Source: Qipengyuania gaetbuli (GTDB lineage: Bacteria > Pseudomonadota > Alphaproteobacteria > Sphingomonadales > Sphingomonadaceae). From it: a stretch of 64,000 bases of DNA. Both the position numbers and the translations under genes were made by a program. The stretch lies in the NCBI RefSeq assembly GCF_020171365.1, contig NZ_JAIUZO010000002.1, positions 1,240,001 to 1,304,000 on the forward strand, given 5' to 3'. This document shows positions 44,941 through 54,008 of this stretch, piece after piece (positions within the stretch are counted from its first letter, which is position 1; every line of letters starts with the position of its first letter). The notes under the pieces were generated by a model. It was given only the letters and a program-made list of their open reading frames with translations. It was not told where the DNA came from and did no database searches.

Positions 44941-45801
44941 TCAGTGGACAGGCGGATCGACGCGCGGGACCTGGCGGACGGGCGCAACCGGTTCGCCCGG
45001 TTCGCGCGGAGGCATGGCGTTTGCCGGCACGTCGTCGATCTGCATGTCGCAGGTCTCCACGTCCTGCAGGTTGCGCACGGTCACATGCAGCGTCTCGCCG
45101 TCCCACTGGATGTCGTTGAAGCTGGGCGGCGTCGAGCGCGTGCGCTGCGACAGCGTGCCGGCGCCGATCATGCGCACCGGGCCTTCGCTCGTCTCCTCCA
45201 TGATGTCGAAGGCATCGTGGACATGGCCGGACAGCACCGCAACGACTGGGCGCTTCGCCAGTTCACGCAGCGCCTTGTCACCATTCTTGGTGAGCGCAGT
45301 CCCCTGCGTCCCCACTTCGCGCAGCGGATGGTGCACGGTCACCAGCGCGCGCTCCCCATCCGGCAGGGCATCGATCGCAGCAAGACACTTCTCTAGTGCG
45401 GCATCGGTGACCCAGCCCTTCGACCAGTTGAGGCGCGGCTGCGCGCGAACCGCGGTCTTCAGGGGGACGATGGCAAGGCAGCCGAGGTCGATTTCCTTCT
45501 CGACCTTCTCGCGCATTCCGCGGAACCGGCGGTAGGGATCGACGAACCGCTCGATCGGATTGAAATAGGGCATGTCGTGATTGCCGACCTCGACCGTCAC
45601 CGGCGCGTCCAGCGAGTTGATCCACGATGTCGCTGCGGCAAACTCGCGGTGGCGCGCGCGCATCGTCAGGTCGCCGGTAATGGCCACGGCATCCGGCCGC
45701 TTTTCGGCAATCTCCTGCTGGACCCAGTCGAGCGCGCGATTGTCCTCGAGCCCGAAATGGATGTCCGAGAGGTGGAAGATGCGCCGTGCTTCAGTAGCCA
45801 T
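44941..45801 (-). CDS. Metallophosphoesterase, calcineurin-like
   Basis: A 286-residue cytoplasmic phosphoesterase. All five motifs are visible: LSDIHFG (D-x-H), ITGDLTM, VEVGNHDMPY (GNHD), VTVHHPL, and LSGHVHD (GHxH). Targets may be cyclic nucleotides or lipid phosphates; sequence does not say. It is followed by a Pro-rich tail (residues 265-286). Its start lies 11 bases inside the end of the upstream lipid-kinase gene, so the two are co-translated. Confidence 0.9.
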   Translation of the reverse strand: MATEARRIFHLSDIHFGLEDNRALDWVQQEIAEKRPDAVAITGDLTMRARHREFAAATSWINSLDAPVTVEVGNHDMPYFNPIERFVDPYRRFRGMREKVEKEIDLGCLAIVPLKTAVRAQPRLNWSKGWVTDAALEKCLAAIDALPDGERALVTVHHPLREVGTQGTALTKNGDKALRELAKRPVVAVLSGHVHDAFDIMEETSEGPVRMIGAGTLSQRTRSTPPSFNDIQWDGETLHVTVRNLQDVETCDMQIDDVPANAMPPREPGEPVAPVRQVPRVDPPVH

Positions 45802-46648
45802 GGTGGGTGGCTAGCAGATCGACCTCGCATGCAGCCACAGTGAATATCGCACCCGATTCCACTTCGCCCGGCTCGCCGTCGACCAAGACCGGCAATGGGC
45901 TGCCATCGGCCGAAACGAAGCGCGCCTCGTCCAGCAGCCCGAGCAGCTCGTGCGGCCCTTCGCGAAACCGGCGGCGCAGGAGGGCAAAGCCTTGCTGGAC
46001 ATATTCGCCTGCCTCGTTCGCATAGAAGGCATCGACCTGCATCCCGCGGTGCGACGGGGTGATCTCGATCAGCGGATAGCCATCATTCCGGCCGCGCTCC
46101 GGCTCGGCGCACCGGACCATGATGCCGCCCGCTGTTTCGCCGACCGCCTCGCCCGTGCCTTTCAGGATTGCGGGGATATCGAGATCGCGCATGGCCTCGC
46201 GGACATGGGCCCAGCTCGTGCCCGGCCCGACCAGCAGGCCGGCAAGCGCATCGCCTGCCTTGCAGCGTGCGACCGGCGGGCGGACCGTGATGGCAACACC
46301 CGAGGCAAGGCGCTTGATGATGTCCCCTGCCTGAGCATCATCGCCATGGAGACGCTTGCACAACAGGTTCATCGTCCCGCCGGGCAGGACCAGGATCTGG
46401 CCGCTCCAGCCATAGAGGCCCGTGACCGCGGCATTGAGCGTACCGTCGCCGGTAAAGACGGCCAGCAGGCCCACGCCCGCAGCGTCCAGTTCGCCTGCGG
46501 TCGGCATGTCCTCGTCCGGAAAGCAGATCCGGCGGGCAACGGTGAGGCCGTTGGCGGAAAAGGCGTCTTCCACTGCCTTCACAGCGGATTCGCTGAAGCT
46601 GCCGCTGTGCGAATTGACCAGCAGCCAGAGGGGAGAGTTCGCTGTCAT
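45791..46648 (-). CDS. Diacylglycerol/sphingosine kinase family protein
   Basis: A 285-residue DAGK-catalytic-domain protein: NSHSGSFSESAV at the N terminus, FTGDGTLNAAVTGLYG where the usual GGDGT is TGDGT, and VLPGGTMNLLCK. The C-terminal beta domain ends VDGEPGEVESGAIF. Members phosphorylate lipid alcohols such as diacylglycerol or sphingoid bases; sphingomonads contain sphingolipids, so a sphingoid substrate is plausible but unproven. ATG 46648 is chosen; an alternative TTG lies at 46657. Coupled to the metallophosphoesterase. Confidence 0.85.
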   Translation of the reverse strand: MTANSPLWLLVNSHSGSFSESAVKAVEDAFSANGLTVARRICFPDEDMPTAGELDAAGVGLLAVFTGDGTLNAAVTGLYGWSGQILVLPGGTMNLLCKRLHGDDAQAGDIIKRLASGVAITVRPPVARCKAGDALAGLLVGPGTSWAHVREAMRDLDIPAILKGTGEAVGETAGGIMVRCAEPERGRNDGYPLIEITPSHRGMQVDAFYANEAGEYVQQGFALLRRRFREGPHELLGLLDEARFVSADGSPLPVLVDGEPGEVESGAIFTVAACEVDLLATHHGY

Positions 46649-46687
46649 ACCTGCCAAGCGCCCGTCGGCAGGGGCGGTTCCCGCGCG

Positions 46688-47029
46688 TCAGATGCGCCCG
46701 GTCAGGACCAGCCAGGCCGTGCCGAAATTGAGCAGGCTGTAAACGGCATAGGCGGTCGCTGCGCCGGGCCATCCGTTCGCGGCAAGGAGCATGGCAACGA
46801 GCAGCACCACGAACTCGAAAATGAGCGACAAGCGTCCGCCCGCGCTGCGGTAGAACGAGGGCAGCGCGTCCAGCATCGGGTGGCCGCTGTTCAGCACTGC
46901 CTTGTGCACCGCGAAGTTCGCGACTCCGAGAAAGAAGAGCAGGACGACCAGCATGGGCCTGAAAACATAGGCTTGCCGTTCGCAGATTGCGAATCGCGTT
47001 TCGTCGGCTGCCGCCAGCACATCGTCCAA
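46688..47029 (-). CDS. Three-helix membrane protein, function unknown
   Basis: A 113-residue protein with helices near residues 24-45, 67-88 and 90-110 and a short soluble N terminus (MDDVLAAADETRFAICERQA). No family recognised. It lies 39 bases upstream of the lipid-kinase gene on the same strand and may share its transcript. Confidence 0.7.
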   Translation of the reverse strand: MDDVLAAADETRFAICERQAYVFRPMLVVLLFFLGVANFAVHKAVLNSGHPMLDALPSFYRSAGGRLSLIFEFVVLLVAMLLAANGWPGAATAYAVYSLLNFGTAWLVLTGRI

Positions 47030-47159
47030 ATCGCCTCGCCGCCGGTCGAAGGTCGCGTGCGATTACAGTTGTAGCTGGGTAATACGGTTCTCAGCGGCGG
47101 ACCTCACGTACCCCAGTCCCCCTAGAACACCGGGGTCCGCCGCAACCCGGAGAAGACCC

Positions 47160-47465
47160 ATGAAGACCCCCATTATCATGATCGCCATGCTCTCGCTTTC
47201 CGCCCCCGCTCTTGCGGGCGGCGACATGCCGGTGAAGACGAGCACCGAGGTTGCCTACCAGGACCTCAATCTCGCCACGGCACAGGGCCAGAAGAAGCTT
47301 TCCGACCGGATCGACATCGCGGCGCGGCGCGTCTGCAAGCTCGACAATTCGATCACCGGCACGCGCATTCGCGACCGTGATGCAGAGCGCTGCTACGTCG
47401 CCGCCAAGGAGCGCGCCAACCAACAGTTCGCTGCTGTCGTAGAACAGCACGCCAAGGGCGGCTGA
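47160..47465 (+). CDS. UrcA family protein
   Basis: A 101-residue exported protein of the UrcA family: signal peptide (ending SAPALAGG), then VAYQDLNLATAQGQKKLSDR, ARRVCKLD and ERCYVAAKERANQQ, with two conserved Cys that probably form a disulfide. The family is common in sphingomonads and Caulobacter and is of unknown function. A strong terminator follows, so it is monocistronic. Confidence 0.9.
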   Translation: MKTPIIMIAMLSLSAPALAGGDMPVKTSTEVAYQDLNLATAQGQKKLSDRIDIAARRVCKLDNSITGTRIRDRDAERCYVAAKERANQQFAAVVEQHAKGG

Positions 47466-47488
47466 TACCCCCAGCCCGTCAAACTTCT

Positions 47489-47533
47489 GGACCCCGGCCG
47501 GAATGCAGTCCCCCGGTCGGGGTCCTCCCTTTT
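47489..47533 (+). terminator. Strong intrinsic terminator after the UrcA gene
   Basis: GGACCCCGGCCGG (47489-47501) pairs over 13 positions, with one G-U, with CCGGTCGGGGTCC (47513-47525), followed by TCCCTTTT. It lies 24 bases after the stop codon. Confidence 0.85.
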
Positions 47534-47575
47534 CCAGCGCTGTACTGATTTGAAGCGGACCTGGGCGAGGCAGCC

Positions 47576-48313
47576 TCAGCGCCCGGCCATCGCCTTGACC
47601 TTGGGCAGATAGGTGCGACCGATACGCAGCGCCTCGCCATCATCCATTTCGACCGACCACACGCCCAGCCCGTCATGGCGCAGGCCCTTGATGTGTTCCT
47701 TGCGCAGGATGGTGGAGCGGTGGATGCGGATGAACTTGGCAGGGTCGAGGCGCTTTTCGAGGCCCGCGATAGTCTGCAGCAGCAGGTAGGAGCGATCACC
47801 CACGTGGAGGCGGACATAGTCGCGCTCCGCATCAATGCGGCTGACCTCGTCGGTCTCGATCCGGATGAGTTCGCTGCGGTGCGGAATCCATAGCTCTTCG
47901 AGCCATTTGCTCTCGGTGCGGCCACCTTCGGAGCGGCGCGAGAGCGCGCGCTGGATGGCCCGTTCCAGCCGGTCGGGCTTGACCGGCTTGAGGACGTAAT
48001 CGACCGCGTCGAGATCGAAGGCCTCGACCGCGTAATTGTCATGTGCGGTCACGAAGACCACGGCAGGGCGCTCTTCCTGTCCGGCCAGTTCGCGGGCGAC
48101 CGACAGGCCGTCCACTTCGGGCATCGTCATGTCGAGCAGGATCAGGTCGGGGCCCAATGCCTCGATCAGGCGCAGGGCCTGCGCCCCGTCGCTGGCCGTG
48201 CCGACAACGTGAAGGTCGTCCATCTTGGAGCAGATCACCTGCATCCGTTCGACCGCGAGCGGCTCGTCATCGACGATCAGCGTGCGCAGCCGGTCTCCGT
48301 TCTCGTCAGCCAT
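47576..48313 (-). CDS. LytTR family response regulator (second pair)
   Basis: A 245-residue regulator: receiver with D15-D16 acidic pair and phosphoacceptor D61 in LILLDMTMPE, the KPVKPDRLE switch region, and a C-terminal LytTR domain (from about residue 140) with FIRIHRSTILRKEHIKGLRH. It overlaps the kinase gene upstream by eight bases. It resembles the regulator at 10818 but shares no close sequence identity by eye, so the two are old paralogs at most. Confidence 0.92.
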   Translation of the reverse strand: MADENGDRLRTLIVDDEPLAVERMQVICSKMDDLHVVGTASDGAQALRLIEALGPDLILLDMTMPEVDGLSVARELAGQEERPAVVFVTAHDNYAVEAFDLDAVDYVLKPVKPDRLERAIQRALSRRSEGGRTESKWLEELWIPHRSELIRIETDEVSRIDAERDYVRLHVGDRSYLLLQTIAGLEKRLDPAKFIRIHRSTILRKEHIKGLRHDGLGVWSVEMDDGEALRIGRTYLPKVKAMAGR

Positions 48314-49523
48314 GTTTCACCATCGGAAGCCTGAGTTCGGTCTCGTATCCATCAAGCGCAGGGCCGGAACTGATCGACGCCTCGTTGCCGAAGCGTGCCT
48401 CCAGCCGGTCACGCACATTGGCAAGACCGATGCCGAACCCGCCCTTGTGACCCGCGGGCACGCCCGGGCCATCGTCGCTGACTCTCAGCACCAGCCGCCC
48501 GTATTCCTCGCGCGCGACAATGCTGATGGTCACCGGCCGATTGCTGGCGGAAACGCCGTATTTGACCGAGTTCTCGACCAGCGGCTGCAGGATCATGCCC
48601 GGCACCTTGAGGTTGGCAAGGTCGTGCGGCAGGTCGACCCTTACCCGCAGGCGGTCGGGGAAACGGACGGATTCGATTTCCAGATAGTGTTCCTGCAGGT
48701 CGATCTCGTCCTCGAGGCTGACATCGCCGGTGGAATCATCGGCCAGCGAGTGGCGATAGAAACGCGAGATCGACTGAATCATCTGTTCCGCCCGGTCTTC
48801 CTTGCCGGTCATCACCAGCGCGGAGAGCGAGTTGAGCGTATTGAACAGGAAGTGCGGGTTCACCTGGTAGCGAAGCGAGCGCAGCTCGGCCGCCTTGGCC
48901 GCCGTGCGGAAACGTTCGCCCCGACGCTCGGCCACCTGTGCGCGGACCCCTGCAAGCAGGGCGAGGTACAGCGCCGACCAGGCGAGCAGCAGGAAGTAGC
49001 GGTCGAGGCCCATCTCGATCAGCTGCAGCCAGCGATCCTCCGCCCGGTCGTCGGGCAGGACGACCTGCGCAGTGCCGGTGGTCGGCGTTGCCGTACCGAG
49101 CGGCCCGCCGATCTGCGGTTCGACCGGCGTGGGGCCTTCGATGATGAGATTGCCGTTGTCGTCGCGCCGCAGCGAGATGCCGCGCTCCTCCGCGATCTTG
49201 GCTTCGTAGCGTTCCTGGATCGGGGCAAAGACCCATTGCTGCGATTGTGCGATCAGCAAAGCGGCCGGCATCGCAAAGACCAGCGAGACGCTTATCTGTG
49301 CGGCGAGCGAGCGCTTGTCGAACAGCCGCACGATGAGCCAGAGCACGAAGGTCACGCCCATGGCCGCGACCGTCACGGCGACGCGCCGCCAGATCAGGTC
49401 GAATTCGAAGTCGAGGCCGATCAGCCAGCCCCGGGCCGTGATCAGCAGGAAATAGGCGCACCACAGGCCGACGATCGACACGGCAACCGTGCGGACCGGG
49501 ACGTTGACTGTTTCCGGGTTCAT
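48306..49523 (-). CDS. LytS-type sensor histidine kinase (second pair)
   Basis: A 405-residue membrane kinase. Hydrophobic segments lie near residues 12-32, 48-68, 75-95 and 175-195, with an extracytoplasmic loop of about 80 residues between the third and the fourth that could hold the sensor. The phosphoacceptor His is in YQVNPHFLFNTLNSLSALV, followed by PLVENSVKYGVS, DDGPGVPAG and GIGLANVRDRLE. ATG 49523 is chosen over upstream codons that lack protein character. Confidence 0.9.
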   Translation of the reverse strand: MNPETVNVPVRTVAVSIVGLWCAYFLLITARGWLIGLDFEFDLIWRRVAVTVAAMGVTFVLWLIVRLFDKRSLAAQISVSLVFAMPAALLIAQSQQWVFAPIQERYEAKIAEERGISLRRDDNGNLIIEGPTPVEPQIGGPLGTATPTTGTAQVVLPDDRAEDRWLQLIEMGLDRYFLLLAWSALYLALLAGVRAQVAERRGERFRTAAKAAELRSLRYQVNPHFLFNTLNSLSALVMTGKEDRAEQMIQSISRFYRHSLADDSTGDVSLEDEIDLQEHYLEIESVRFPDRLRVRVDLPHDLANLKVPGMILQPLVENSVKYGVSASNRPVTISIVAREEYGRLVLRVSDDGPGVPAGHKGGFGIGLANVRDRLEARFGNEASISSGPALDGYETELRLPMVKHG

Positions 49524-49622
49524 CTGTCGTTCAGCGTTCAAAACGGGTTTTATCTGCCCGTTCCAAGGCCCGCTGGGAAGTCCGGCGGTCGGACTACCCA
49601 CGCGGTTTGTCGAAGATAAACG

Positions 49623-51149
49623 TCATTCGGCGGGTTCGAGATCGCCTTCCGCAATCCGGCGACGCCATTCGGCGGGCGCCAGAGTGTGGACATTGTTGCC
49701 CGCACTGTCGACGGCGACCGTGACCGGCATGTCCTGCACCTCGAATTCGTAGATGGCTTCCATCCCGAGATCCTCGAAGGCGAGCACCCTGGCGCCCTTG
49801 ATCGCGCGGCTGACGAGATAGGCGGCGCCGCCCGTCGCCATAAGATAAGCGACCTTGAAGCGGCTGATCACCTCCACGGCATTGTGACCGCGTTCCGCCT
49901 TGCCGATCATGGCAAGAAGGCCGAGGTCGAGCATCATTTCGGTAAACTTGTCCATTCGCGTGGCGGTGGTGGGGCCGGCAGGACCGACCACTTCGCCCAT
50001 CACCGGATCGACCGGGCCGACATAGTAGATCGCGCGGCCACGGAAATCGACGGGCAGTTCCTCGCCTGCATCGAGCATGTCCTTGATGCGCTTGTGCGCC
50101 GCATCGCGTCCGGTCAGCATCTTGCCCGACAACAGCAGGCGGTCGCCGTGCTTCCAGCTGGACACTTCTTCAGGCGTGAGCGCGTCGAGGTTGACCCGCC
50201 GCGCTGCCGCATCGGGCTTCCAGGTCACCTGGGGATATTCGTCGAGCTTCGGCGGCTCGAGATAGGCGGGGCCCGATCCGTCGAGCGTGAAATGCGCATG
50301 GCGGGTCGCCGCACAGTTCGGGATCATCGCCACCGGCTTGCCTGCGGCGTGGCACGGCGCGTCCATGATCTTCACGTCGAGCACGGTCGACAGGCCCCCA
50401 AGGCCCTGCGCGCCGATGCCCTGCGCATTGACGGCATCGAAGATGTCGATCCGCAATTGCTCGAGATCGGTCTGCGCGCCGCGCTGCTTCAGCTGGCCCA
50501 TGTCGATCGGGTCCATGAGGCTGAGCTTGGCGAGCCTCATGCAGTGCTCCGCCGTACCGCCGATACCGATGCCGAGCATGCCGGGCGGGCACCAGCCGGC
50601 CCCCATCGAGGGCAGCTGTTCGACGACCCAGTCGACTATGTTGTCCGACGGGTTCATCATTTTGAACTTGGACTTGTTCTCGCTGCCGCCACCCTTCGCC
50701 GCGACATCGACGCTGACGGTGTTCCCCGGGACCATTTCGACCGAGAGGACGCTTGGCGTGTTGTCGCGCGTATTGCGGCGAGTGAATGCCGGGTCGGCCA
50801 GGATCGAGGCACGCAGCTTGTTGTCCGGGTGGTTGTAAGCCCGGCGCACACCTTCATCGACGACTTCCTGCAGGCTCCGCTTGCTGTCGAGGCGGCAGTC
50901 CATGCCCCACTTCACGAAGACGTTGACGATGCCGGTGTCCTGGCAGATCGGCCGGTGGCCTTCGGCGCACATCCGGCTGTTGGTCAGGATCTGGGCGATC
51001 GCGTCCTTCGCCGCGGGGCCCTTCTCGGCCTCGTAGGCTTCGCCAAGGGCCCGGATGTAGTCCATCGGATGGTAGTAAGAGATGTACTGGAGAGCGTCGG
51101 CAACGCTCTCGATCAGGTCCTCTTCCGTGATGGTCGTCATGTCGCTCAT
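49623..51149 (-). CDS. fumA: Fumarate hydratase, class I (Fe-S)
   Basis: A 508-residue class I fumarase with an oxygen-labile [4Fe-4S] cluster, converting fumarate to malate in the citric acid cycle. The N-terminal alpha part has RPICQDTGIVNVFVKWG and MNPSDNIVDWVVEQLPSMGAG-like segments, with candidate cluster Cys in ICQDTG, GWCPPGM and EHCMRL. The C-terminal beta part has LSGKMLTGRDAAHKRIKDM and GPTTATRMDKF. ATG 51149 is used; ATG 51140 is possible. A class II enzyme is not in the window. Confidence 0.93.
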   Translation of the reverse strand: MSDMTTITEEDLIESVADALQYISYYHPMDYIRALGEAYEAEKGPAAKDAIAQILTNSRMCAEGHRPICQDTGIVNVFVKWGMDCRLDSKRSLQEVVDEGVRRAYNHPDNKLRASILADPAFTRRNTRDNTPSVLSVEMVPGNTVSVDVAAKGGGSENKSKFKMMNPSDNIVDWVVEQLPSMGAGWCPPGMLGIGIGGTAEHCMRLAKLSLMDPIDMGQLKQRGAQTDLEQLRIDIFDAVNAQGIGAQGLGGLSTVLDVKIMDAPCHAAGKPVAMIPNCAATRHAHFTLDGSGPAYLEPPKLDEYPQVTWKPDAAARRVNLDALTPEEVSSWKHGDRLLLSGKMLTGRDAAHKRIKDMLDAGEELPVDFRGRAIYYVGPVDPVMGEVVGPAGPTTATRMDKFTEMMLDLGLLAMIGKAERGHNAVEVISRFKVAYLMATGGAAYLVSRAIKGARVLAFEDLGMEAIYEFEVQDMPVTVAVDSAGNNVHTLAPAEWRRRIAEGDLEPAE

Positions 51150-51299
51150 CGCCGCGCATTCCCATGTTGCAGATTTGCGCTCCCCGATAGGCGCGGAACA
51201 GGCCATCGGTCAAAGCGCTTGGAAGCAACGGGTCTTGCGCCTAAGGCAACGGGAGCTTGCAAAGCCGTGTTATCGATGTAATACAGCCCCCGGATTATC

Positions 51300-51899
51300 A
51301 TGACCACTCAGACTCAGACCCGCCCCGACTATGCCGCCGCCCGCAAGGCGATGATCGACAGCCAGCTGCGCACCAGCGGCGTGAACGAGGCTTTCGTTCT
51401 CGAACGCATGGGCACTGTTGCGCGCGAAGATTTCGTGCCGGATAGCGCCAAGGGCACCGCTTACATGGACCGGGCCATCCGCCTCGCCGATGGCGGCTTC
51501 CTACCCGCACCGCTGTTCCACGGTGCGATGCTGGCCGAAGCCCGCCCGACGAGCGAGGACAAGGTGCTCGTGATCGATGCCGGCAGCGGCTACCTGCCCG
51601 CGCTGGTCAAGCCGCTGGTCGCATCGCTCGACGTGACCAGCCCGGACAAGGCAGCAAACGCCAAGAAGAAGGGCGAGTACACGCTCGTGCTCGTCGACGG
51701 GGCTATCGAACACATTCCTGCCGGGCTCGCCAAGCTGGTGGCCGACAATGGCCGCATCGTGACCGGCCTGGTTGAGCGGGGCGTCACGCGCCTCGCAACG
51801 GGTCGCAAGGCCGGCAAGGCGCTGGGCCTGCTGCCGCTCGCAGAGATGGGCATTCCGCGCCTCGGCGCATTCGACAAACCGGCAAGCTGGAGTTTCTGA
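51300..51899 (+). CDS. Degenerate PCMT-like (isoaspartyl methyltransferase family) protein
   Basis: A 199-residue protein with the N-terminal part of PCMT (ARKAMIDSQLRTSGV, VAREDFVPDSAKGTAYMDRA) and the SAM motif I region VLVIDAGSGYLPALV at residues 89-103. After this, about 30-35 residues that normally contain the acidic ribose-binding motif and second strand are missing, and the chain goes straight to LVLVDGAIEHIPAGLAKLV. Methyltransferase activity is therefore doubtful. The gene ends one base before tolC-like begins, an arrangement I believe is conserved in sphingomonads. Confidence 0.8.
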   Translation: MTTQTQTRPDYAAARKAMIDSQLRTSGVNEAFVLERMGTVAREDFVPDSAKGTAYMDRAIRLADGGFLPAPLFHGAMLAEARPTSEDKVLVIDAGSGYLPALVKPLVASLDVTSPDKAANAKKKGEYTLVLVDGAIEHIPAGLAKLVADNGRIVTGLVERGVTRLATGRKAGKALGLLPLAEMGIPRLGAFDKPASWSF

Positions 51900-53402
51900 A
51901 TGGCATTGGGAGGGTTTCGGGCAGGACTGGCTATTTCGGCGAGCATTGCCGCAATCGCTTTTCCGCAGGGGGCGGTGCATGCCGACACGCTGCAGGAAGC
52001 GCTGACTGACGCCTATCTCTACAATCCCACGCTCGAGGCAGCGCGCGCCCAGCTGCGCGCCACCGACGAGAACGTCCCGATCGAGAAATCGGCAGGCCTT
52101 CCTTCCGTCGACGGCACGGCGAGCGTGACCGAATTCCTCAAGCAGAACTCCACCAGCTTCTTCGCGCCCGAGCGCGCACTGGTCGCAGGCGTCGATCTCG
52201 GTGTGCCGATCTATTCGGGCGGTGCGGTGAAGAATTCCATCCGCGCCGCGGAAGAGCGCGTGCAGGCCGGCAGGGCCGATTTGCGCGCCACCGAAAGCGC
52301 CATCTTCTCGCGCGTCGTGGCCGCCTACATGGACGTGCTGCGCGGGCAGGCGCTCGTCGCGCTTTCGTCCAACCAGGTCGATGTCCTTTCGGTCAATGTC
52401 CAGGCAACCAGCGACCGGTTCGAAATCGGCGACCTGACCCGCACCGATGTTGCCCAGTCGCAGGCCCGTTTGGCCGTTGCGCAGGGCGATCTGAGGACTT
52501 CGCAGGCAAACCTAATCGCCGCGCGCGAAAACTATATCGCGCTGGTCGGCGATGCGCCGAACGACCTTGCCCCGCCGCCGCCCCTGCCGGGCCTTCCCGG
52601 CGATGTGGAGACCGCGGTCGATGTGGCGCTGGAACACAATCCCGACCTGATCGCCGCGCAGGAACGCGCTGCGGCGGCAGGCTACGACATCAATGTCGCC
52701 GGTTCGGGCCGCCTGCCGCGCGTCTCGATCTTCGCGGGCTACGACTACCAGAATTTCCTCGGCAGCATTCCCGACGGGTTCGAGGATCCGCAGGACCCCA
52801 CCAGCCCGCGCATTCCCAGCGACCAGACCGCGACCGCCGCCTCGGCCGGTGTCTCGCTGCGCCTGCCGATCTTCCAGGGCGGGCGGACGGCCGCGCTGCA
52901 GCGCCAGGCACAGGCTCGCGCCTCGGCAGCCCTCGAAACCGTGATCGCGACCGAGCGCGACGTGATTGCGCAGGTCCGTTCGGCCTGGTCGAGCTGGCAG
53001 GCCTCGCTCGCCATCATCGAAAGCTCGCAGAGCGCGGTGGCCGCTGCCGAGCTGAGCCTCGAAGGCGTGCGCGCGGAAAACTCCATCGGCAACCGCACCA
53101 TCCTCGACGTGCTCAATGCCGAACAGGAACTTTTGCAGAGCCGCGTCCAGCTCGTGACCGCGCGCCGCAACGCCTATGTGGCGGGCTTCTCGCTGCTGGC
53201 CGCAATGGGCCGCGCCGAGGCGCGCGACCTCGGCCTCGGCGACGAGGGTGTGCTGTACGATCCGGTCGCCAATTACGACCGCGTGCGCGGCAATATTTGG
53301 GACTGGAGCCGCGATCCGGACCCGGTCACCAAGTCGCCGCGCACGGTGGAAGTGCCCGCACCGACAGCGGAAATTCCCGAATCTGCTGACTCTGGCGAAT
53401 AG
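51900..53402 (+). CDS. TolC family outer membrane channel protein
   Basis: A 500-residue TolC homologue: signal peptide (ending GAVHA), two repeats of the coiled-coil/beta-strand OEP unit (LTDAYLYNPTLEAARAQLRA near the start, VDVALEHNPDLIAAQERAAA near residue 240) and the late NRTILDVLNAEQELLQSRVQ motif typical of TolC. It forms the outer-membrane exit of type I secretion or drug efflux; no inner-membrane partner is nearby. It starts right after the PCMT-like stop. Confidence 0.94.
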   Translation: MALGGFRAGLAISASIAAIAFPQGAVHADTLQEALTDAYLYNPTLEAARAQLRATDENVPIEKSAGLPSVDGTASVTEFLKQNSTSFFAPERALVAGVDLGVPIYSGGAVKNSIRAAEERVQAGRADLRATESAIFSRVVAAYMDVLRGQALVALSSNQVDVLSVNVQATSDRFEIGDLTRTDVAQSQARLAVAQGDLRTSQANLIAARENYIALVGDAPNDLAPPPPLPGLPGDVETAVDVALEHNPDLIAAQERAAAAGYDINVAGSGRLPRVSIFAGYDYQNFLGSIPDGFEDPQDPTSPRIPSDQTATAASAGVSLRLPIFQGGRTAALQRQAQARASAALETVIATERDVIAQVRSAWSSWQASLAIIESSQSAVAAAELSLEGVRAENSIGNRTILDVLNAEQELLQSRVQLVTARRNAYVAGFSLLAAMGRAEARDLGLGDEGVLYDPVANYDRVRGNIWDWSRDPDPVTKSPRTVEVPAPTAEIPESADSGE

Positions 53403-53458
53403 GCTGGGCTATAGTGTGCGTCCCGATTCGGGATTCCAGTGAGGATGCAGGGGTAGGC

Positions 53459-53965
53459 ATGGGACAGCAGGGCGAACCGTCGGTCGAAGAGATCCTCGAC
53501 TCGATCAAGAAGGTCATTGCGCGCGACAGCGAACAGCGCGGCGAAATGATCGCCGACCGCCGCAAGCGCCGCGGCCTCGTGACCGAAGCTGCCGAGCCCG
53601 CCGATGCAGACGAGGCAGAAGAAGTGCTCGAACTGGGTGCAGACCTGGGCGAGGAACTGGTGGTCGAGGCTGACGACGTCGAAGCCTCTGCGGCAGCCGT
53701 TTCGGAAGATGACGACGATGAGGAAGACGCCCTGACCCGCGGCGACACGCGCGAAGCCATGCGTCAGAATTTCGCCGCGCTCGCCATGCTCGCCCAGCCG
53801 GGCAAACAGCCGCAGATCGTGCGCCAGGGCGAAACCTCGCTCGAAGGTCTGACCCGTGAATTGCTGCGCCCGATGCTGGCCGAATGGCTCGACAAGAACC
53901 TGCCCGGCATGGTCGAAGAGCTGGTCAAGGCCGAGATCGCGCGCATCGCCGGCAAGAAGAGCTAA
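53459..53965 (+). CDS. popZ: PopZ polar organizing protein (DUF2497)
   Basis: A 168-residue protein with the two conserved ends of PopZ: an N-terminal helix EPSVEEILDSIKKVIARD that binds client proteins, and C-terminal oligomerisation helices LLRPMLAEWLDKNLPGMVEE and VKAEIARIAGKKS. The middle (residues 50-100) is Asp/Glu-rich and disordered, as in Caulobacter PopZ. It should assemble a polar condensate that tethers chromosome centromeres and cell-cycle factors. ATG 53459 is chosen. valS, its usual neighbour in many species, is absent here. Confidence 0.88.
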   Translation: MGQQGEPSVEEILDSIKKVIARDSEQRGEMIADRRKRRGLVTEAAEPADADEAEEVLELGADLGEELVVEADDVEASAAAVSEDDDDEEDALTRGDTREAMRQNFAALAMLAQPGKQPQIVRQGETSLEGLTRELLRPMLAEWLDKNLPGMVEELVKAEIARIAGKKS

Positions 53966-54008
53966 CCCCCCTACCCTTGCCATAATTGTCGCGCTACACC
54001 GCGCGGCC

